A stretch of 64,000 nt of DNA from Phycisphaerae bacterium (GTDB lineage: Bacteria > Planctomycetota > Phycisphaerae > Sedimentisphaerales > Anaerobacaceae). This document shows, in pieces, positions 20,375 through 28,970 of this stretch. Both the position numbers and the translations under genes were made by a program. The first letter of the stretch is position 1; every line of letters starts with the position of its first letter. The notes beneath the pieces were generated by a model. It ran no database searches. It was not told where the DNA came from and saw only the letters and a program-made list of their open reading frames with translations. The stretch lies in assembly GCA_021736645.1 (NCBI GenBank), contig JAIPFM010000131.1:1-64000 (forward strand), read 5' to 3'.

Positions 20375-20471
20375 GAGCAGGTGTAAGGGGTCAACATGCT
20401 CAGAGCCGCTGTCCGGTTTCGGGTCACATTTGATAGAGAAGTAATGCGTGACAGAGTATAGGAATAATGAC

Positions 20472-22874
20472 ATGAAGAAGTTTTCATTGCTGGTTCTTAC
20501 TGTGTTGGCCCATGCCGCGTTGGCTGCTGCCCAGGTGGCGGTGACACCGGAGCAACCGGCTTGGCTTTTCCCATTGAAAGACGTTCGCTTGCTGGAGAGT
20601 CCTTTTTCCAGGGCGGTCAAGATCAACCGTCAATATCTTCTGGCCCATGATCCCGACCGGCTTCTCGCGCCGTTTCGGCGTGAAGCGGGATTGGAGCCCA
20701 AGGCAAAGCCGTACGGCAACTGGGAGAGCAGCGGGCTCGACGGACACTCCGCAGGTCATTATCTTTCGGCGATTTCGCTGATGATCGCATCGGGTGCTGA
20801 TCCGGACGGCGAGTTCAATCGTCGGCTCGACACCATGCTCGAGGAACTGGCATTGTGTCAGACAGCCTATGGCGATGGGTACATGGGGGGTGTGCCGCGA
20901 AGTCGGCAACTTTGGGACAGGACGGCCTCAGGGGATCTCAATGCGATCCGCAGATACTGGGTGCCGTGGTACAATGTCCACAAGACGTTCGCCGGTTTGC
21001 GCGATGCCTATCAATTGGCGGGCAAGCAAAAGGCCCGCACTCTGCTCGTTGGACTGGGCGATTGGTGTCTCAAGGTGACCTCGGGCCTGACCGACGAGCA
21101 GATGCAGCGCATGATCGGTATGGAATACGGGGGCATGAATGAGGTGATGGCCGATGTGTATGCGATCACTGGTGAGGAAAAATATCGCCAGGCAGCCATT
21201 CGATTCAACCATCGCGCGGTGTTTGATCCGCTGGTCCGTCACGAGGACCGTCTGACCGGTCTGCATGCCAATACGCAGATTCCCAAGATTGTCGGCATGG
21301 AGCGGATCGCGGCGCTGACCGGGAACGCGGAAGAACATTCAGGTGCCGAGTTTTTCTGGCAAACAGTCACGCAACACCGTTGTGTGGCCTTCGGAGGCAA
21401 CAGTGTGTCCGAACACTTCAATGATCCCCAGGACTTCAGCGGTATGATCGAGCATCGGGAAGGCCCGGAGACCTGCAACACCTACAACATGCTCAGGCTC
21501 ACGGAGAAACTCTTCGCAGCCGAACCCAAGGCCGTGTACGCCGACTATTACGAGCGGGCCCTGTACAACCATATCCTGGCCTCCATCCATCCGACGCGTC
21601 CCGGGTATGTGTATTTCACGGCCATCCGCCCGGATCACTACCGGGTGTATTCCCAGCCTGAACACGCCTTCTGGTGCTGCGTGGGGACGGGCATGGAGAA
21701 TCCCGGACGCTATGGCGAGTTCATCTATGCCCGGGCCAAGCACGGGGTGTACGTGAATCTCTTCATTCCCTCCAAACTCTCGGTGCCTGATTATGGCATG
21801 GTGTTGACACAGGAGACCCAGTTCCCGGATAAGGCAAGTACAACGCTTCACCTGAAACTGGATGACCCGAAAACCTTCACACTGAAGATCCGCCACCCCG
21901 CCTGGGTGACAGCGGGTGATTTTGTGGTCAAGGTCAACGGGCAGTCTGTGGCTGTCGAATCGACTCCCTCTTCCTACGCCGCCATTCGCCGCGAGTGGAA
22001 GAATGGCGATACCGTTGACGTGGCCCTGCCCATGCACACAAGCGTGGAGCGTCTGCCCGACGGCTCCGATTGGGTGGCTATTCTGCAGGGTCCCATTGTA
22101 CTGGCCAAGCCGGACGGCACGGAAAACATGGACGGCCTGTTTGCCGATGACGGTCGCATGTCACACGTGGCCCATGGTCCCATGGTGCCACTCGACAGGG
22201 TCCCGGCGCTGCTGACCACGGAAGAGGCACTGCTCAGCCATGTCACTGCCGATCCCTCTGCCGGGCCGCTGCATTTTCGCATCAAGGATGTGATCGAACC
22301 GCTTGTGCCTGCGGGCTTGCCATTGATACCCTTCTTCAGGCTGCACGAACGGCGTTATCAGATGTACTGGGAACTCACAACCGCCGAACAGGTGGCTGCT
22401 CGCAAGGAGAGACTCGCAGCCCAAGAACGTGCGCGCGCAGCGCGCGAGGCTGCGACGATCGACTTTGTCGCCGTGGGCCTTCAGCAGCCCGAGGTGGAGC
22501 ACGAGCTCCAGGGCGAAGGCATGGCGTCGGGCGTTCACAATGGCCGCCGCTGGCGTCACGGCGCCGTCATTCAATACACGTTGGATTCGCAGGGTGCCAA
22601 GGCCGTGATTCTGGCTGTCACCTATTCCGGTGACGATCGGGGCCGGGAATTCGACATCCTGGTCAACGGCACTGTGATCGCCACGCAGAGGCTGACTGGC
22701 GAGCGCCCTGGCCACTTCATTGAGAAGCGGTATTCGATTCCTTCCGAGATCCTGCAAGCGCCTGGTAACGGTCGCCTCACGGTTCGGTTCGTCGCGAAAC
22801 GACAGCTTGCAGGCGGGCTTTTTGATGTGCGTCTGATCAAGCCGGGTACACCGGACATGCTTCCCTTTAAATAA
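20472..22874 (+). CDS. Secreted GH127 beta-L-arabinofuranosidase with C-terminal extension
   Basis: About 800 residues from the ATG at 20472, with a signal peptide ending near LAAAQ. The (alpha/alpha)6 core carries the zinc and nucleophile set of GH127: E333 and C335 in GPETCNTYNML, and C402-C403 in FWCCVGTGMEN, where the cysteine nucleophile resides. A two-part beta-sandwich follows (LKIRHPAWV...), then an Arg/Ala/Glu-rich linker (about 640-670) and a C-terminal jelly-roll of the DUF6805 kind. GH127 removes beta-L-arabinofuranose; here it would process unusual arabinose caps or arabinobiose-like side chains. GH146 is an alternative family for similar sequences. Located between GH62 and an esterase-GH43 fusion gene. 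Confidence 0.9.
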   Translation: MKKFSLLVLTVLAHAALAAAQVAVTPEQPAWLFPLKDVRLLESPFSRAVKINRQYLLAHDPDRLLAPFRREAGLEPKAKPYGNWESSGLDGHSAGHYLSAISLMIASGADPDGEFNRRLDTMLEELALCQTAYGDGYMGGVPRSRQLWDRTASGDLNAIRRYWVPWYNVHKTFAGLRDAYQLAGKQKARTLLVGLGDWCLKVTSGLTDEQMQRMIGMEYGGMNEVMADVYAITGEEKYRQAAIRFNHRAVFDPLVRHEDRLTGLHANTQIPKIVGMERIAALTGNAEEHSGAEFFWQTVTQHRCVAFGGNSVSEHFNDPQDFSGMIEHREGPETCNTYNMLRLTEKLFAAEPKAVYADYYERALYNHILASIHPTRPGYVYFTAIRPDHYRVYSQPEHAFWCCVGTGMENPGRYGEFIYARAKHGVYVNLFIPSKLSVPDYGMVLTQETQFPDKASTTLHLKLDDPKTFTLKIRHPAWVTAGDFVVKVNGQSVAVESTPSSYAAIRREWKNGDTVDVALPMHTSVERLPDGSDWVAILQGPIVLAKPDGTENMDGLFADDGRMSHVAHGPMVPLDRVPALLTTEEALLSHVTADPSAGPLHFRIKDVIEPLVPAGLPLIPFFRLHERRYQMYWELTTAEQVAARKERLAAQERARAAREAATIDFVAVGLQQPEVEHELQGEGMASGVHNGRRWRHGAVIQYTLDSQGAKAVILAVTYSGDDRGREFDILVNGTVIATQRLTGERPGHFIEKRYSIPSEILQAPGNGRLTVRFVAKRQLAGGLFDVRLIKPGTPDMLPFK

Positions 22875-22895
22875 TCCTGTATTGAGGTCAACACC

Positions 22896-25685
22896 ATGAA
22901 CACCATGAAATCCAATAAACTGAATGGCATGACTCTGCGTCTCTTATGTGGAATCATGTTTTCTCTCTGTTTCACCCGCTCACACTACGCCCAGGAAGCA
23001 TCCTTCACTGTCACGCTGGATCAGCCCATCCACGGCAAGGTCCAATTGAGTCCGGCCTTGCCCCCGGACAGTCAGTACCCTGGCGGCACAAAGGTGACGG
23101 TGACGGCCGCGCCGGATGCCGGCTATGCCTTTGATGCGGGGTACTATTCAGTCCCGGGACGCTGGGGCGCCATGTATTTTGAGTCCATGACCAATCCCTT
23201 TACCATCACCATCGACCGGGACCAGCATATCGGCGCATCCTTTATTGAGGCCAAAGCACTGAAGGGCTTCCGCGTGATTCAGGATGTGATCTATGCCCGG
23301 CCCGGGGTCAAGCCATTGAAGTACGATGTCTATACACCGGATGGGGCCAAGAAACTACCCTGCATTGTCATTATCCACGGCGGTGGGTGGTCTACCAATA
23401 CAGAGGATATCATGCGGGGCCTGGCCCGCGAACTCGTCAAGAGCAGTCAGTACGTGGTGTGCAGTATCGACTACCGCTGGCTCGGCACGCTGGATGGCGA
23501 TGACACGCCCAATACCATGGTAAACCTGATTGAAGACGTGTTCGGTGCCATCGCCCATATCCAGGAACATGCGCACGAATACGGTGCTGACCCCGGACGT
23601 CTGGCCGTCACAGGTGACAGTGCCGGCGGTCATCTGTCCGCTACGGCTGCCAATATGGTGACTCTGATTGGCACGGGAGGCGAAGGTGCCTTTGAGTATC
23701 GACCCACCTATATGCCCAGTGGAAAATCCGTACAACAGGTCCGACGTGCCATGACACAGGCCATTCAGGCCGCGGCCCCCAGTTATGGCGTGTTTGCCGG
23801 TGACCAGTTACGGCGATTTGTCAGGAACGTTCCCGAGGACTGGCTCAAGGCAATCGCGCCCATGGAGAACATTCCCAATGTGCAAGAACGGGCCGTGCCT
23901 CAGTTGTTACTGCGTGGCACTGCGGACATGCTTATAAGAAATGAACCCGTGCAAGCCTATGCCGATGCACTCAAAACAGCCGGGCAGACCGTATCGTATG
24001 TCCAGGTGGAAGGGGCCAATCATGCGTTCTTCGACTGGAAACCCGAGCCCAGGACCAAGGAAACCTTTCTCCAGTATGGTGTGCCCTATGCTGCGAAGAT
24101 GAAATCATTCTTCGCTGCCGTGTTCTATGCGGCCGAGCCAGCACGCAATCCCGTCATCTGGGCCGATGTGCCGGATGTGGCGGTGATTCGTGTGGGGGAC
24201 ACCTACTACATGAGCAGCACCACCATGCACATGAGTCCCGGCCTGCCCATCATGAAATCAAAGAACCTGGTCGATTGGAACATGGTCACCTATGCCTACG
24301 ATCGTCTGGTTGAGAACGATGCCATGAACCTGGAGAACGGTCGAAACTGTTATGGCCGTGGTTCCTGGGCCAGTAGTCTGCGTTTTCACAACGGGACCTA
24401 CTATGCGACCACGTTTTCCAGCACCAGCGGTCGGACCCACATCTGCACGACTAAGGACATCGAGAAGGGCGATTGGAATGCATCGTCTTTTTCGCCTTCC
24501 CTACATGATAGTACCCTGTTCTTTGACGACGACGGGCGTGTGTATATGGTCTATGGCGCCGGTAAGTTGACGCTTGTGGAATTGGAATCTGATCTTTCAG
24601 GCATCAAACCGGGGGGCGTGAATCAAGTCATCATTGAAAACATCAATCTGCTGTTTGGTGAAAATGAGGTTGGCGGCCTCAATGGCGAAGGGTCTCAACT
24701 ACTCAAGGTCAACGGCACCTACTACCTGATGAATATTGGATCCCCCAGAAGCCGCTGGTCACGTTCCGTTTTGATCAGCCGGGCTGACAAGATCACCGGG
24801 CCTTATGAAGGCCGGGTTGGGCTGGAGGACCAGGGCGTGGCTCAAGGCTGTCTGATCGATACGCCGGACGGACGATGGTACGCCATGCTGTTCCAGGACA
24901 ACGGCTCAGTGGGGCGCAGCCCCTGGCTCGTGCCGGTGACATGGGAAGACGGCTGGCCCGTATTCGGAATCGATGGCAAGGCACCGACCACCACCGATAT
25001 CGAAGACACACAGAAACTGCTGGATAGCAATATTGTGACGTCTGATGAATTCAATCGTAAACCGGGTGATCCGTTGCCTTTGGCCTGGCAATGGAATCAC
25101 AATCCCGATAACAGCACCTGGTCGATTGGTGAACGCGAAGGCTATCTTCGACTCGTCACGGGACGCGTTGACAAGGATGTTCTGTCTGCCAGAAACACAC
25201 TGACTCAGCGCACGTTCGGCCCGGTCTGCTCGGCGACCACGAAGGTCGATGTCACCCACATGAAAGACGGGGACTATGCTGGTATGATCGCTTTGCAGGC
25301 CAGATTCGGTGCTGTTTGCGTCAAGATGGAAAACGGCAGCAAGTCGATCGTGATGATGACTGTCGGTGCTCAGCAAAGAGGAGCCCGCGGTCGACGTAAC
25401 CAGGCCAGTCCACCGGTCGAGGTCGAGAGTGTGCCGCTGACACAGTCTATGGTGTATTTCAAGATCGACTGCGACTACCGCAAGCGTACGGATAAGTCTT
25501 ATTACTATTACAGCCTGGACGGCAAGACCTGGACAAAAATCGGTTCGGTTGTGCAGATGACTTATTCGATGCCGCACTTTATGGGCTATCGATTTGGTCT
25601 GTTTAACTATGCTACTGAAGCTTCGGGCGGCCATGTGGACTTTGACTACTATCGTGTCTCGGACGAGATTTCATCCGTGAACTGA
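22896..25685 (+). CDS. Secreted bifunctional esterase (BD-FAE-like) - GH43 xylosidase/arabinofuranosidase fusion
   Basis: A 929-residue exported protein with a signal peptide ending near HYAQ. Residues about 35-125 resemble a 'bacterial repeat' domain (GGTKVTVTAAPDAGYAF). An alpha/beta hydrolase of the BD-FAE type follows, with oxyanion motif HGGGW (H161) and nucleophile S242 in GDSAGGH, and a likely His in GANHAFF. From about 415 comes a GH43 propeller (ADVPDVAVIRVGDTYYM, base D427; HDSTLFFDDDG; LNGEGSQLLKVNGTYYL), and a C-terminal concanavalin-like domain (FGPVCSATTKVDVTHM...) typical of GH43 xylosidases. An Arg-rich loop at 826-836 (QQRGARGRRNQ) sits in it. One polypeptide could thus deacylate and cleave xylan chains. 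Confidence 0.9.
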   Translation: MNTMKSNKLNGMTLRLLCGIMFSLCFTRSHYAQEASFTVTLDQPIHGKVQLSPALPPDSQYPGGTKVTVTAAPDAGYAFDAGYYSVPGRWGAMYFESMTNPFTITIDRDQHIGASFIEAKALKGFRVIQDVIYARPGVKPLKYDVYTPDGAKKLPCIVIIHGGGWSTNTEDIMRGLARELVKSSQYVVCSIDYRWLGTLDGDDTPNTMVNLIEDVFGAIAHIQEHAHEYGADPGRLAVTGDSAGGHLSATAANMVTLIGTGGEGAFEYRPTYMPSGKSVQQVRRAMTQAIQAAAPSYGVFAGDQLRRFVRNVPEDWLKAIAPMENIPNVQERAVPQLLLRGTADMLIRNEPVQAYADALKTAGQTVSYVQVEGANHAFFDWKPEPRTKETFLQYGVPYAAKMKSFFAAVFYAAEPARNPVIWADVPDVAVIRVGDTYYMSSTTMHMSPGLPIMKSKNLVDWNMVTYAYDRLVENDAMNLENGRNCYGRGSWASSLRFHNGTYYATTFSSTSGRTHICTTKDIEKGDWNASSFSPSLHDSTLFFDDDGRVYMVYGAGKLTLVELESDLSGIKPGGVNQVIIENINLLFGENEVGGLNGEGSQLLKVNGTYYLMNIGSPRSRWSRSVLISRADKITGPYEGRVGLEDQGVAQGCLIDTPDGRWYAMLFQDNGSVGRSPWLVPVTWEDGWPVFGIDGKAPTTTDIEDTQKLLDSNIVTSDEFNRKPGDPLPLAWQWNHNPDNSTWSIGEREGYLRLVTGRVDKDVLSARNTLTQRTFGPVCSATTKVDVTHMKDGDYAGMIALQARFGAVCVKMENGSKSIVMMTVGAQQRGARGRRNQASPPVEVESVPLTQSMVYFKIDCDYRKRTDKSYYYYSLDGKTWTKIGSVVQMTYSMPHFMGYRFGLFNYATEASGGHVDFDYYRVSDEISSVN

Positions 25686-25721
25686 CAGACAACAGGAAAT
25701 CCATCCTTAAGGTAAATAACC

Positions 25722-27767
25722 ATGAAAAAGTATACTGTCTTGTTAGCCTTGCTTCTTTGTACGGGTTATGCTGCGGCCACAAAACATGACGTGCATCAAA
25801 CCGCTGGTAATCCGTACCTGCCGTTGTGGGAACATTTGCCCGACGGTGAGCCGCGTGTTTTTGAAGATCCCGACAATCCGGGGAAGTATCGTATCTACAT
25901 CATTGGGTCTCACGATGTGACTGTTCGAGGGTATTGCGGGCCGGACATCAGAGCCTGGTCTGCCCCGGTTGAGGATTTGTCCAGTTGGCGTGATGAAGGC
26001 CCGATTTTTACCTACCAGGTAGGTAACCAGTGGGATACGATGTTTGCACCGGATCTGGTTGAGGTAAAAAGAAAAGATGGCAAAAAGGAATACTATCTGT
26101 ACCCACACAGTCGCGGTCGCAACAGAGAAGCCATGGTCGCCAGGGGGGATCGTCCCGACGGTCCCTTTACCCCGATCAATATGACCGAGGACGGCACGAG
26201 AACCGTACCTGGCAGTACCATGGGATTCGATCCGGCGGTCTTTGTCGAATACATCACGGATCGAAACGATCCTGATTACGAGATCGGTTTCAGGGCCTAC
26301 GGATACTGGGGATTCCAGCGGTCGCTGGCCGGTCAGTTGGACCAGAACACGTTGTACTCTATCCGACCCGGTACCGAGGTCATCGATCGTTTCATTCCTG
26401 CCAGTCGACGATACGGAGTCTTGAGAGACCCGGAAGGAACCCGGTATCCTCATGTGTATCCGGATCAGGATCTGGGTACGTTTAACTTTTTTGAAGCCGC
26501 GTCCATTCGAAAAGTCGGCAATAAGTACCTTTGGGTTTACAGCGGATATTCCGGCCCTGATTATGGATTGGGCAGCACCAATTCGGCGTTGCGTTATGCC
26601 TATGGCGATTCCCCGCTGGGGCCCTGGAAGAGCGGTGGCGTGCTGGTGGACTCACGTGCGGTTGTACCCAATCAGGATGGCACCAGACTGCAAACCTCTT
26701 ATGCGGGACACAATACGCATGGCAGTGTCGAGTTGATCAATGGCCAGTATTACGCCTTCTACCATAGGGCACCCAGAGGATTCGGTAACGCTCGTCAGCC
26801 CATGGTGGCACCTGTTAAGATTACATGGGATGAAAAACCCGTATCAGAGGGCGGCAGAATTACCATTAGAGGATACAATCCCTATGCCGAAGATCAACTC
26901 TGGACGGCTAAAGACAGCCAGGGACAGGAGTATACCGGAGCCGAAGTCACGTCGGAAGGGTTCCACATCTACGGACTGGATCCATACCGATATTACTCGG
27001 CGGGATATGCATGTTACCTATCCAACCCGCAAAGCCAGCAGGATTCGTGGGACATATGGGATAACAGCATGCCTGTTACCAATGTTCAAAATGGTCATAT
27101 CATTGGCTACAAGTATTTTGGTTTTGGCGGGCTTGACACGGGCACGAAGGGTTTGAAAGCCTTTGAAGGAACCCGGCCCGGCAACAACACAGTATTCAAT
27201 CTCTTTTTGACGCCTAAAACAACTCAGGCATTCAAGATCAACGTGTGGCTGGACGGACCCTGGGACAATGACACGTGGCATGGCAAACAAATCGGTGCAA
27301 TCGAGGTGCCTACTAATGCTGCCCATGAACCCACGAAATATACCATCGATGTCAGTTCGTTTGTGGACCATCTGGGAGAAAAACACGCTCTGTTCCTGGT
27401 TGCAGACGGTCCCGAATCCGAACGCCTGTTCGATTTGATCGGGCTTGGCTTCAGCTCGAAGACAAAGTCTATCGCTCGTCCGGTTCCGCCGACTGTGAGT
27501 ATTCAAGTCAACGGAGACGCGATCGAACTGCCAGACACACCCGTGAGATTCACACGGACCAATGGCATAACCGGAGTCGATCTTTACGAAGCGACGCACA
27601 CCCTGCCTGCCGATTCTGCCGACATCCCACAGGTATCCGCATCGGCAAGCGACCGAACAGTACAAGTCACTGTGACACAGGCTGACACGATAGACGGTAG
27701 TGCTTCTGTGACATTCGATTATAACGGCGTCGTGAAAACGTATCGTGTGGTGTTTGATGTGGAATAA
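25722..27767 (+). CDS. Secreted GH43-like glycosidase with C-terminal beta-sandwich domains
   Basis: A 681-residue protein with a signal peptide ending at GYAAA (AAGG upstream of the ATG). The N-terminal half looks like a GH43-type propeller: GEPRVFEDPDNPGKYRIYIIGSHD, WDTMFAPDLVEV, ALRYAYGDSPLGPWKSGG and TSYAGHNTHGSVELINGQYYAFYHR. After about 385 there are a CBM6-like module (GYKYFGFGGLDTG..., FNLFLTPKTTQAFKINVWLDGP) and a short C-terminal Ig-like stretch. The assumed acid in the family motif is not clear to me, so activity is uncertain. Its position inside the xylan locus suggests arabinofuranosidase or xylosidase action. Confidence 0.8.
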   Translation: MKKYTVLLALLLCTGYAAATKHDVHQTAGNPYLPLWEHLPDGEPRVFEDPDNPGKYRIYIIGSHDVTVRGYCGPDIRAWSAPVEDLSSWRDEGPIFTYQVGNQWDTMFAPDLVEVKRKDGKKEYYLYPHSRGRNREAMVARGDRPDGPFTPINMTEDGTRTVPGSTMGFDPAVFVEYITDRNDPDYEIGFRAYGYWGFQRSLAGQLDQNTLYSIRPGTEVIDRFIPASRRYGVLRDPEGTRYPHVYPDQDLGTFNFFEAASIRKVGNKYLWVYSGYSGPDYGLGSTNSALRYAYGDSPLGPWKSGGVLVDSRAVVPNQDGTRLQTSYAGHNTHGSVELINGQYYAFYHRAPRGFGNARQPMVAPVKITWDEKPVSEGGRITIRGYNPYAEDQLWTAKDSQGQEYTGAEVTSEGFHIYGLDPYRYYSAGYACYLSNPQSQQDSWDIWDNSMPVTNVQNGHIIGYKYFGFGGLDTGTKGLKAFEGTRPGNNTVFNLFLTPKTTQAFKINVWLDGPWDNDTWHGKQIGAIEVPTNAAHEPTKYTIDVSSFVDHLGEKHALFLVADGPESERLFDLIGLGFSSKTKSIARPVPPTVSIQVNGDAIELPDTPVRFTRTNGITGVDLYEATHTLPADSADIPQVSASASDRTVQVTVTQADTIDGSASVTFDYNGVVKTYRVVFDVE

Positions 27768-27787
27768 CACTTTGAAAGGAGCCTCAA

Positions 27788-28906
27788 ATGTCCTCAACGA
27801 TCCCAAGTCGTAATCGTCGTGAGTTTCTGAAGACCGGATTGGCCGCTGGAGCGGCGGCATTGTTTGCAGGACGCCTGGCCGGCGCGGCTGCAGCCGATGC
27901 CGGGCCCGGGATGCCCGCATTGCCGCAGGCGCCTGCGGTCGCAGGTGTGTCACCCAGCAAAGTTGCACTGACCCATGGCGACAATCGCACGGACAATATC
28001 TTTCGGGCTTTAAGATCCTTGGAAAAGGAGATTGCCCGGTCCATTGGTCACCGGCGCGTGATCATCAAGCCCAACAACGTGTCCGCCACAAACCAACTCG
28101 CTTCCACGCATGTCGATGCTTTGACCGGTATACTGGAGTTCCTCAAATCCATCGGCAAGCTCGACAACGCCATCATTGCCGAATCTGCCTTGCGTCCCAC
28201 CATGCAGGGTTTCCAGAATTTTGGCTACACGGCAGTGGCTGACAAGTACAACGTCAAATTGGTGGATCTGGACCAGGAGAAGTACCACACGATCATGGCC
28301 TTTAATCAAACCGATGCGAAGACGCATCCAGTGCGAGTATCGAGTATGCTGACCAACCAGGCCGACAACTTCATCATTTCCGCCTGTATGCTCAAGACGC
28401 ACGATCGGGCCGTGGCCACCCTGTCCATCAAGAACATTGTCGTAGGCGCGCCGCTTAAGCTGCCATCGTCCAATACGGAACGGAGAGGACGAGGCTTTGG
28501 CATGTCCTCCGACAAGCCCATCATACACGGCGGGGGGGCACACGGCATCAACATCAATCTGGCCATGCTGGCCCCGTTGCTTCACCCCTCACTCTCTGTG
28601 ATTGACGGCTTTGAGGGTATGGAAGGCAACGGCCCCATCGGAGGCACGCGCGTGGACCATCGCGTCTGCGTGGTCAGTACCGATTACCTGGCTGCGGACA
28701 CGGTCGGCGCCAGACTCATGGGTATTGACCCTGGGGATATCGGGTACCTGTCTTATCTGGCCGCCGCCAAGGTGGGTGAGTCGGACCTGACCAAGATGGA
28801 AATCCTCGGCGAACCGGTCGCGACGCTGGCCAAGAAGTATCAGCTTGGACGTTCGATACAACAACAGCTCCAGTGGAAGGAAGCGGCGCAAGTGACTGCC
28901 TCCTAG
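27788..28906 (+). CDS. Tat-exported DUF362 protein
   Basis: A 372-residue protein with a twin-arginine signal (NRREFLKTGLAAGAAALFAG) and GAAAGGAGCC just upstream of the start. The rest is a DUF362 domain: RRVIIKPNNV, FIISACMLKTHDRAVATLSIKNIVVG, HGININLAMLAPLLHPSLSVIDGFEGMEGNGP and ADTVGARLMG. No ferredoxin-type cysteine clusters are present. The biochemical role of DUF362 is not established; members often precede or carry iron-sulphur domains. It is embedded between glycosidase genes with short gaps, so co-expression with the xylan enzymes is likely. Tat export implies that it folds, perhaps with a cofactor, before export. Confidence 0.88.
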   Translation: MSSTIPSRNRREFLKTGLAAGAAALFAGRLAGAAAADAGPGMPALPQAPAVAGVSPSKVALTHGDNRTDNIFRALRSLEKEIARSIGHRRVIIKPNNVSATNQLASTHVDALTGILEFLKSIGKLDNAIIAESALRPTMQGFQNFGYTAVADKYNVKLVDLDQEKYHTIMAFNQTDAKTHPVRVSSMLTNQADNFIISACMLKTHDRAVATLSIKNIVVGAPLKLPSSNTERRGRGFGMSSDKPIIHGGGAHGININLAMLAPLLHPSLSVIDGFEGMEGNGPIGGTRVDHRVCVVSTDYLAADTVGARLMGIDPGDIGYLSYLAAAKVGESDLTKMEILGEPVATLAKKYQLGRSIQQQLQWKEAAQVTAS

Positions 28907-28970
28907 CGGCCTTTTTCTGGTGCTGCCCTTGAGCCAAAGCCCTTCCCATTGATGATTAGAAGGTATTGTT

